Positions 1 through 4,593 of a stretch of DNA of 6,338 nucleotides are shown piece by piece. Each line of letters starts with the position of its first letter. The first letter of the stretch is position 1. Both the position numbers and the translations under genes were made by a program. The DNA is from Cyanobacteriota bacterium (lineage in GTDB: Bacteria > Cyanobacteriota > Cyanobacteriia > Leptolyngbyales > Leptolyngbyaceae), in assembly GCA_027482985.1 (NCBI GenBank), contig JAIXVO010000068.1:1-6338 (forward strand), read 5' to 3'. The notes under the pieces are model-generated. The model worked only from the letters and a program-made list of their open reading frames with translations, had not been told where the DNA came from and did no database searches.

Positions 1-939
1 CGAAATCTGAGAGCCGATGTGGTAATGCAGCAGTTGCAGGCTATCCAGCATTCCCGCTTCCCGCAGCATGTCCACGGTCTGGAGAATTTCGGGCACCGTG
101 AGGCCAAACTTGGCGCGATCGCCCGCCGAAGTGCCCCAGCGCCCAATTCCTTTACTACTGAGCTTAGCCCGTACCCCGACGATGGGATGAATGCCCAATT
201 TCCGACTGGCGGCAATCACCATCGGCACTTCTTCTACCTGCTCCAGCACAATGATGGCAATTTTCCCCAGTTGTTGCGCCAGGATCGCCATCTCAATGTA
301 TTCGTGATCCTTGTAGCCATTGCAGATCAGCAGCGCTCCCGGTGTTTTCAAATTCGCCAGCGCAATCATCAGTTCCGGTTTCGAGCCTGCTTCCAAGCCA
401 AACTGATAGGGTTTGCCAAACTTCACCAGCGATTCCACCAAATGCCGTTGCTGGTTACATTTGACCGGAAACACGCCTTTATATACGCCGTTGTAGTTGT
501 AGCGCGCGATCGCCTTCGAAAAAGCCGCATTTAAGCGCTCAATTCGGTCTTCCAAAATGTCAGAAAAGCGAATCAACAACGGCAAATTCAGGTTGCGCTT
601 TTGCAGCCCGTTGACCAGTTCAAATAGGTCTAACGACCCGCCGCGATCGCCCTGCGGCGAAACCGTAACATGACCCGCCGCATTAATCGAAAAGTAAGGT
701 TCGCCCCATCCCGTAATCCGGTAAAGTTCCTCACTCTCTTCGATCGTCCAACTTTTTTGAGGATTCGCCTGGGTCGGATTTACCAGCGTCGGCTGTGAGG
801 CACTGTGCTTTGCCTGCTCACCACTTTTCCGTTTGGCCTCATCCCGATCAACTGCTTTCGACTGACTTTTCGCTTTCGTCAGCGGTGGAGAATCTTGTTT
901 CATGTCTTCCAGATCAGCCGCAGTTGGGCGTTTTCCCAT
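1..939 (-). CDS. speA: Biosynthetic arginine decarboxylase, N-terminal 313 residues (partial)
   Basis: This PLP enzyme converts arginine to agmatine, the first step of the arginine route to putrescine and spermidine; it is expected in the cytoplasm. The gene reads off the left edge, so only about half of a protein that usually runs 630-700 residues is present. Visible are the SpeA core start near W64 (WTIEESEELYRITGWG), the PLP-lysine motif GVFPVKCNQQRHLVE with K160 as the probable Schiff-base lysine (equivalent to PVKxNQ in E. coli SpeA), then QFGLEAGSKPEL, LICNGYKD, and HYHIGSQIS at the edge. Residues 1-62 are a polar, Lys/Ser/Gln-rich extension with no recognised domain. The start at 939 has GAGGTGAAGG just upstream; M13 is an alternative. 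Three HIP1 sites lie inside. Family identity is firm; the exact N-terminus is less so. Confidence 0.93.
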   Translation of the reverse strand, partial: MGKRPTAADLEDMKQDSPPLTKAKSQSKAVDRDEAKRKSGEQAKHSASQPTLVNPTQANPQKSWTIEESEELYRITGWGEPYFSINAAGHVTVSPQGDRGGSLDLFELVNGLQKRNLNLPLLIRFSDILEDRIERLNAAFSKAIARYNYNGVYKGVFPVKCNQQRHLVESLVKFGKPYQFGLEAGSKPELMIALANLKTPGALLICNGYKDHEYIEMAILAQQLGKIAIIVLEQVEEVPMVIAASRKLGIHPIVGVRAKLSSKGIGRWGTSAGDRAKFGLTVPEILQTVDMLREAGMLDSLQLLHYHIGSQIS

Positions 940-1054
940 GCCTTCACCTCAGTCCTTATCAAGTTTACAGACTCGTTAGTCTAACGCATTCGAGCGGCGA
1001 TCGTGGGTACAGACGAATACAGGAAAGCAGGGAAGAAGCCAGGAGTCAGAAGAA
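940..1054 (-). promoter_or_regulatory. speA upstream region, no firm promoter
   Basis: This stretch holds the speA leader and presumably its promoter. TGTAAACTTGATAAGG, read on the minus strand just before the ribosome binding site, is AT-rich enough to contain a -10 element, but no convincing -35/-10 pair can be assigned. A 6-1-6 palindrome (CGTTAGTCTAACG, 974-986) is present but short enough to be chance. The part from 1019 to 1054 is strongly purine-rich on the plus strand. Confidence 0.25.
941..950 (-). promoter_or_regulatory. Ribosome binding site of speA
   Basis: On the minus strand GAGGTGAAGG ends one base before the ATG. The GAGG part sits 7 nt from the start codon, a normal Shine-Dalgarno spacing, and supports this ATG over the in-frame one twelve codons later. 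Confidence 0.6.
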
Positions 1055-1084
1055 CCCCGTAGAGACGTATCGCTGACACGTCTG
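1055..1084 (+). repeat. Hairpin repeat, copy A (inverted relative to copy at 3091-3120)
   Basis: CCCCGTAGAGACG followed by an imperfect hairpin: AGACGTATC (1063-1071) pairs with GACACGTCT (1075-1083) around a GCT loop with one A/C mismatch. The 30 bases match the reverse complement of 3091-3120 at 25 positions, and the GCT loop is conserved. This is a dispersed palindromic repeat of the CGTAGAGACG...CGTCTCTACG kind, which I recall as common between cyanobacterial genes. It lies downstream of the minus-strand gene ending at 1206 and upstream of speA. Confidence 0.75.
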
Positions 1085-1101
1085 CCCTGGAGGATTCGGT
1101 G

Positions 1102-1129
1102 GAGATGCGCCGCTCGTGGGTCTACGCCC
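1102..1129 (+). repeat. Degenerate second copy of the hairpin repeat
   Basis: GAGATGCGCCGCT matches the reverse complement of the 3091-3113 hairpin (GAGACGCGCCGCT) with one difference. After that similarity decays and the CGTCTC arm is largely lost. The remaining TGGGTCTACGCCCA can form a short alternative stem. It is probably an old, decayed copy; the short match makes this moderate. Confidence 0.45.
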
Positions 1130-1156
1130 AGTTTCTTAACGACATCCCGGCGATCG

Positions 1157-1202
1157 CCCCTCCCCCCAATTCCTCCCCCTTCCGATTCCTCCCTCTCCTT
1201 CT
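1157..1202 (+). repeat. Interrupted pyrimidine-rich tract
   Basis: Three pyrimidine runs (1157-1167, 1170-1183, 1186-1202) are separated only by AA and GA. The last contains TTCCTCCCTCTCC, a near match to the start of the longer run at 3130-3168. It directly abuts the stop codon of the minus-strand gene, so that transcript would end in a purine-rich 3' untranslated region. No terminator hairpin with a T-run is visible for that gene. Confidence 0.5.
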
Positions 1203-1205
1203 GCC

Positions 1206-1742
1206 TTAGTCTTCCGTTGCTTCCGCAATAATGACGGTGTTCTCCGAACTGGTCACCGGTTCCGCTGGAGAGACTTTGGGTTCGTTCATCACGGGTTCAT
1301 CCACAGTCATCGGCGACATCGTGGGCGCGGGTGCCAGGGGCGTGGGTGGTTTGGGTGCCGGGGGCGTGGGAATGGGCGGGGCTTCCATGCCAAGTTGGGT
1401 GCGGGCGGTATTCAGAGCTGTATTGACACTGGTTTGCCCAGCAGCCAGTAGGGATTTGCCCGTTTCGCTCCAAAAATTGCCGCTACTGGCGGCAGTCTCG
1501 GCGGTGGTGGATTTGGTTTGTAGTTCTTGTAGCCACACGCGCGTATTTTGTCCGGCCGTAAAGGAGTATTTCCAAAACCAGTCGCCGAGCACTAGCACCA
1601 AACAAATGGTCAGCCAGATGAGAAGCGCTGTTTCTTTGAGAATTGACCAGGTGAGAGCCAGGGTTTGTTGATAGACATTGGCGGTGGATGGATTCGAGAT
1701 CAACTGCCACAGTTGATTCGCTTGCGCCTTAATCTTGTCCAT
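1206..1742 (-). CDS. Hypothetical single-pass membrane protein with proline-rich tail
   Basis: I do not recognise this 178-residue protein. Residues 1-35 are polar with several Trp and Gln and may be helical. One hydrophobic segment at about 38-53 (TALLIWLTICLVLVLG) is followed by aromatic residues WFWKY and a positive charge, as expected at a membrane edge. Residues 60-120 are polar, Ser/Thr/Ala-rich. Residues 122-162 are proline-rich (PPIPTPPAPKPPTP and scattered Pro), ending in an acidic tail (AEATED). The ATG at 1742 is chosen because GGGAGGAG lies 6 nt upstream; a TTG seven codons further up overlaps that site. The gene is divergent from tatC. A plus-strand frame across 1231-1671 is open, but it is Gly-rich, has no evident ribosome site, and looks like the mirror of the Pro-rich coding. 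Function unknown; possibly an envelope or thylakoid anchor. Confidence 0.72.
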   Translation of the reverse strand: MDKIKAQANQLWQLISNPSTANVYQQTLALTWSILKETALLIWLTICLVLVLGDWFWKYSFTAGQNTRVWLQELQTKSTTAETAASSGNFWSETGKSLLAAGQTSVNTALNTARTQLGMEAPPIPTPPAPKPPTPLAPAPTMSPMTVDEPVMNEPKVSPAEPVTSSENTVIIAEATED

Positions 1743-1860
1743 ACCGTTCTCCTCCCAAATCAATTACAGGCTTTAGCATCTCTAAACTAGCGTCTCTTGG
1801 TCAAGATCGAGGGCACACCTGGATACAATGAATTGAACAGCTGATGATACCTCGGAACTC
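1743..1860. promoter_or_regulatory. Divergent promoter region between the hypothetical gene and tatC
   Basis: Both genes must be transcribed outward from this spacer unless tatC starts later. For tatC, TACAAT (1824-1829) is a good -10 match, but no proper -35 lies 17 bases upstream. For the minus-strand gene, TTGACC (reverse of 1799-1804) is a fair -35 with only a weak -10. These are consensus readings, not evidence of activity. Confidence 0.35.
1749..1756 (-). promoter_or_regulatory. Strong ribosome binding site deciding the start at 1742
   Basis: GGGAGGAG on the minus strand, 6 nt before the ATG. It is the best Shine-Dalgarno in the window and excludes the upstream TTG, which would put the site inside the coding region. 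Confidence 0.75.
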
Positions 1861-3000
1861 ATGACTGCTCCCTCGAAACTGGAAACATCGACCAATCAAG
1901 ACTTAGAGACGCAAGCGGAGGGCATCATGCCTGAGTCCTTGATACCCGCATCTCTTACTCCGGACGGAGCAGAGGCCGATCGCATAGAGCCTAACGGTAG
2001 CCCTGACGCGACTGAACCGCCGCTGGGGGCTGAGATCCCCGTGGACGAGGCCGCGATCGCCCCTGAACTCCCTGGGGCAGATGAGTCGATGGCGGATGAC
2101 GAGTCAATGACAGACGACCAACCATTAGCCGATGACGAGTCAATGGCATATAACGAGTCGTATGCCGACTTTGGTGAGGAAAGTGCGATCGCGCCTGTGA
2201 CTCCAGCGGACTCAGCGATCGCTGAATCTGATGCGATCGCCGTTGCCGAACCATCGAGTGCCGTGGAGGATGACCCCATTGATCCCGATGACGATCTGCC
2301 GGATGAAGTGGAAATGTCCTTGTTTGACCATCTGGAGGAATTGCGATCGCGGATTTTCTATGGGTTGATTGCCGTGGTGGTGGGGGCGATCGGGTGTTTT
2401 GCCTTTGTCAAACCGATTGTTCAACTGCTGGAAGTCCCCGCCCAAGGGGTGAAATTTTTGCAACTGGCACCGGGAGAATTCTTCTTTGTCTCCATTAAGG
2501 TGGCGGGTTACTGCGGCATCTTGTTTGCTACGCCCGTCATTCTGTATCAGATTGTCGCCTTCGTGTTGCCAGGATTGACCCGCCGCGAACGTCGCTTTTT
2601 AGCGCCCGTAGTATTTGGCTCCAGCATTTTATTCGTCGCTGGATTAGCCTTTGCCTACATTGCCTTAATTCCCGCCGCCCTCAACTTCTTCATCACCTAC
2701 GGCGCGGATGTCGTGGAGCAATCTTGGTCGATCGAGAAATATTTCGATTTCGTCCTGCTGTTAATGCTGAGTACGGGGCTGGCCTTTCAAGTGCCAATCA
2801 TTCAAGCCCTCCTGGGTTTTCTGGGCATCGTTTCTTCCCAACAAATGCTGGCAGGCTGGAAGTTTGTCCTGCTAGCCGCCGCTGTCGTCGGTGCCGTCCT
2901 CACCCCTTCCACTGATCCCCTCACCCAAAGTCTCCTGGGTGGAGCGATCACCACGCTATACTTCGGCGGCATTGGCCTCGTCAAACTCTTGGGCAAATAG
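1861..3000 (+). CDS. tatC: Sec-independent (Tat) translocase subunit TatC with long acidic N-terminal extension
   Basis: TatC is the multispanning receptor that binds twin-arginine signal peptides and, with TatA/TatB-type subunits, moves folded proteins across plasma or thylakoid membranes. The core begins near residue 150 with [14 protein letters not shown] (cytoplasmic N-tail motif, E159-E160-L-R), then six hydrophobic segments starting at about 168, 214, 249, 296, 331 and 354. Other family marks are [28 protein letters not shown] (241-245), LIPAALNFF and [11 protein letters not shown]; Gln310 stands where E. coli has Glu170, as I recall for plant and cyanobacterial TatC. The core alone, about 230-250 residues, equals a normal TatC. 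Residues 1-149 are extra: acidic, with hexapeptide repeats and four AIA tripeptides encoded by HIP1 sites. The ATG at 1861 gives the longest frame; the ATG at 1927 (M23) has GGAGGG upstream and may be the true start. M152 would give a short classical TatC but has a weaker site. Confidence 0.93.
   Translation: MTAPSKLETSTNQDLETQAEGIMPESLIPASLTPDGAEADRIEPNGSPDATEPPLGAEIPVDEAAIAPELPGADESMADDESMTDDQPLADDESMAYNESYADFGEESAIAPVTPADSAIAESDAIAVAEPSSAVEDDPIDPDDDLPDEVEMSLFDHLEELRSRIFYGLIAVVVGAIGCFAFVKPIVQLLEVPAQGVKFLQLAPGEFFFVSIKVAGYCGILFATPVILYQIVAFVLPGLTRRERRFLAPVVFGSSILFVAGLAFAYIALIPAALNFFITYGADVVEQSWSIEKYFDFVLLLMLSTGLAFQVPIIQALLGFLGIVSSQQMLAGWKFVLLAAAVVGAVLTPSTDPLTQSLLGGAITTLYFGGIGLVKLLGK
1917..1922 (+). 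promoter_or_regulatory. Possible ribosome binding site for an alternative tatC start at 1927
   Basis: GGAGGG lies 4 nt before the in-frame ATG at 1927-1929 (M23). The ATG at 1861 has no clear Shine-Dalgarno (CTCGGAACTC precedes it). Starting at 1927 would shorten the protein by 22 residues but keep nearly all of the acidic extension. Confidence 0.45.
2074..2181 (+). repeat. In-frame 18-nt tandem repeat in tatC (hexapeptide ADDESM-like, six units)
   Basis: Codons 72-107 read [36 protein letters not shown]. Units 2 and 4 are nearly identical at DNA level (GATGACGAGTCAATG); units 3, 5 and 6 are diverged. The period is exactly 18 nt, so gain or loss of a unit keeps the reading frame. The repeat makes a strongly acidic, probably unfolded segment before the TatC core. 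Confidence 0.8.
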
Positions 3001-3010
3001 GCGATCGACC

Positions 3011-3120
3011 AGACGTGCCAGCGGCATTTCTCTCCAATTTCCGCCTGACAAGACGTGCCAAGGGTTAAATTTCTACGATTGCGTCTGGGTGAGACGTGCC
3101 AGCGGCGCGTCTCTACGGGG
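3011..3120 (+). repeat. Three spaced copies of the AGACGTGCC hairpin repeat; last copy a full hairpin, possible tatC terminator
   Basis: AGACGTGCCA recurs at 3011, 3051 and 3092, spaced 40 and 41 nt. The first copy continues AGCGGCATTTCTCT, the second AAGGG...TTTCTACGA, and the third is complete. In the third, GAGACGTGCC (3091-3100) pairs with GGCGCGTCTC (3104-3113) around AGC, a 10-bp stem with one G-T wobble, followed by TACGGGG. The first two look like decayed hairpins. A T5 run (3123-3127) lies 9 nt past the full stem, so it might end tatC transcription, but that gap is long for a canonical intrinsic terminator. The full copy is inverted relative to 1055-1084. Confidence 0.7.
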
Positions 3121-3129
3121 TATTTTTGG

Positions 3130-3168
3130 CTCCTCCCTCTCCCTCCCTTCCTCTCCTTCTCCCTCCCT
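3130..3168 (+). repeat. 39-nt uninterrupted homopyrimidine tract
   Basis: Every base from 3130 to 3168 is C or T, in irregular CTCC/CCCT/TTCC units. It follows the hairpin repeats by about 10 nt. A related but interrupted tract sits at 1157-1202 beside the other hairpin copies, so hairpin plus pyrimidine tract may travel together. Confidence 0.75.
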
Positions 3169-3413
3169 GCAACTGTGCCTTTTAATACAATCCCCGTCCT
3201 GAGAAGCTCCTTAAATGTCTGTAGTGCTGTGATTGCAACAATTTTGAGAAAGCAGCCCAGTGACTACCTGACTCAATTTCAGGCAATAGGAAGTCTGGCA
3301 GCGTTGAGAGTGAAGGCGTTGCGGCTCCTGTTGCCTGTTTTTTTAAGGGCAGGTTCCTGCCGTTTTCCTGCGACATCGGTGAGAATGCTAGCCAGGATTT
3401 GAATTCAGCAGAG
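3169..3413 (+). promoter_or_regulatory. Upstream region and leader of the binding-protein gene
   Basis: No gene is supported here. An open frame covering 3055-3402 runs across the repeats and pyrimidine tract and resembles no protein I know. TACAAT (3186-3191) is a -10-like hexamer without a matching -35. GGCAGGTTCCTGCC (3348-3361) forms a small GC-rich stem followed by GTTTT, a weak attenuator-like shape within the leader. The promoter of the transporter genes presumably lies in this stretch, but I cannot place it. Confidence 0.3.
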
Positions 3414-3420
3414 AAGGGAG
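3414..3420 (+). promoter_or_regulatory. Ribosome binding site deciding the start at 3429
   Basis: AAGGGAG ends 8 nt before the ATG at 3429. It rules out the in-frame TTG at 3399, which lies upstream of this site and would put ten extra residues before the signal peptide. Confidence 0.7.
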
Positions 3421-3428
3421 ATTGCTTT

Positions 3429-4499
3429 ATGACTCGGTTTAGTCGGCGTTCATTTTTGCTGACTGGTTCTGCCACGATCGCCAGTAGCGTCTTGTTGAAA
3501 GCCTGTGCCAGCCCTACGCCCCCCTCGTCTACCACGGCTTCCCCAGAGGCGGCAGCGAGTCCGGCGGCGACTGGTCTGAAGGTGGCGATCATTTTGCCGG
3601 GGGTGATTACGGACAAAGCCTGGAATCAGGCGGGCTATGAAGGCTTGAACGAAATTAAGAAGAAACAGGGTGCCGAAATCGCCTATGTGGAGAAAATTGG
3701 GCAGGCAGAACAGGCCGAAGCGCTGTCCGATTTCGCGCGGCGGGGATTTAATTTGGTGTACGCCCACGGGGGGCAATTTGATGCGGCGATTCAGCAGGTG
3801 GCGGGACAGTTTCCCAAAACCTTTTTTGTCGGCGTGAATGGGGCCGCATCGGGAGCCAACATTGCTGCATTACGGATTGATCACTTGCAAGCCAGTTACC
3901 TGTGTGGGTTGATCGCTGCGAATTTGTCGAAGTCGAAGAAAATTGCTTACCTGGCGGGGCAAGAATTCCAGGCGACCCAGGAAGAGTTGCGCGGGTTGCA
4001 ATTGGGGGCGAAGTCGGTTGATCCGGCGATCCAAGTCAGTGCCAGTTTTACGGGCGACTGGAATGATGCGGCGAAGGCGAAAGAAGCGATGGAAGCAATC
4101 ATTTCCTCCGGCGCGGATGTCGTGTATCAATGGTTGGATAATGCCGCTCCAACGGTGTTACAGACTGCCAGCGATCGCGGCATCTATGCGTTTGGCAATA
4201 CGGCGGATCAACTGGATGTGGCTCCCAAAGCTGTGTTAACCAGTGCGGTGAAGCGGATTGATTTGGCGATCGCCAAACTGGCAGATTTAGCGGCGAAAAA
4301 TGAACTCAAAGGGCAGGTTTACACGCTGGGATTGGAAGAACCAGAAATTCTGCATCTAGGCAAATTCAATGCGGCGGTGCCCACGGCTTTACAGGACAAG
4401 GTGAAAACGACTCAGGAAGCGATTCTGGCGAAGAAAATTACCTTTGAAACCTGTCAAGAAGGCGGCAAAGAAACCCGCTGTGTGAAGGGTGCCGCTTAG
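3429..4499 (+). CDS. BMP-family (PnrA-like) ABC transporter substrate-binding lipoprotein with Tat signal
   Basis: This is the extracytoplasmic binding protein of an ABC importer. The 356-residue product starts with a twin-arginine signal (FSRRSFLL, R6-R7), a hydrophobic stretch (about 9-23) and a lipobox-like LKAC with C26 as the lipid-anchored cysteine; Lys at -2 is unusual for a lipobox. Residues 27-48 are a Ser/Thr/Pro/Ala linker. The Bmp domain runs from about 50 to the end: VAIILPG, then DKAWNQAGYEG (62-72; the family usually has DxxFN), AHGGQFDAAIQQVAGQFPKT, NIAALRIDHLQASYLCG and YAFGNTADQ. Family members such as PnrA bind purine nucleosides; the substrate here is inferred, not shown. 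C342 and C351 near the C-terminus could form a disulfide after export. The ATPase gene follows after 94 bases with a hairpin between, and tatC lies upstream on the same strand. Confidence 0.88.
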   Translation: MTRFSRRSFLLTGSATIASSVLLKACASPTPPSSTTASPEAAASPAATGLKVAIILPGVITDKAWNQAGYEGLNEIKKKQGAEIAYVEKIGQAEQAEALSDFARRGFNLVYAHGGQFDAAIQQVAGQFPKTFFVGVNGAASGANIAALRIDHLQASYLCGLIAANLSKSKKIAYLAGQEFQATQEELRGLQLGAKSVDPAIQVSASFTGDWNDAAKAKEAMEAIISSGADVVYQWLDNAAPTVLQTASDRGIYAFGNTADQLDVAPKAVLTSAVKRIDLAIAKLADLAAKNELKGQVYTLGLEEPEILHLGKFNAAVPTALQDKVKTTQEAILAKKITFETCQEGGKETRCVKGAA

Positions 4500-4526
4500 C
4501 TTGTCGTGCTGTCATCCTGATTTGAG

Positions 4527-4568
4527 CAGCGTTGATCGGTTTGTCCTGCCTTGACCCGATCAACGCTG
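4527..4568 (+). terminator. Intercistronic 13-bp perfect hairpin between binding protein and ATPase
   Basis: CAGCGTTGATCGG (4527-4539) is the exact reverse complement of CCGATCAACGCTG (4556-4568), with a 16-nt loop. No T-run follows, so it is not a classical intrinsic terminator. Such hairpins after binding-protein genes commonly protect the upstream mRNA from 3' exonucleases or cause partial termination, leaving more binding protein than ATPase. That role is inferred from position. Confidence 0.65.
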
Positions 4569-4593
4569 TCCTGACTGAATCCTGAATGTTGCT

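Noticed and set aside
974..986. Palindrome CGTTAGTCTAACG upstream of speA, possible operator
   Set aside because: A 6-1-6 palindrome is expected about once or twice in a window this size; no second copy or known operator match was seen.
1231..1671. Open plus-strand frame of 146 codons opposite the hypothetical minus-strand gene
   Set aside because: Gly/Val-rich stretch is the mirror of the Pro-rich coding on the other strand, with no ribosome site; the minus-strand frame has a strong one and a sensible membrane-protein layout.
1896..2279. Long open frame on the minus strand opposite the TatC extension
   Set aside because: It is Ser/Ala/Gly-rich low complexity produced by the repeats and HIP1 sites; no start signal and no family resemblance.
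3011..3120. CRISPR-like array because of three evenly spaced repeats
   Set aside because: The shared core is only about 10 nt, copies diverge and form hairpins, and there are no cas genes; it fits a dispersed intergenic repeat better.
3267..3282. Small stem CCTGA...TCAGG in the binding-protein leader
   Set aside because: Five pairs with a seven-base loop is within chance and has no T-run.
3055..3402. 115-codon plus-strand frame between tatC and the binding protein
   Set aside because: It runs through the hairpin repeats and the pyrimidine tract, has no ribosome site, and its composition follows those repeats.
3401..3410. GAATTCAGCA also occurs within the right end of the terminal inverted-repeat element
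   Set aside because: Only ten bases match and the flanks differ, so it is not convincing as a relict element end.
4450..4499. Possible selenocysteine or truncated end at the C-terminus of the binding protein
   Set aside because: The frame ends normally at a TAG after a full-length Bmp domain; the two cysteines are ordinary codons.
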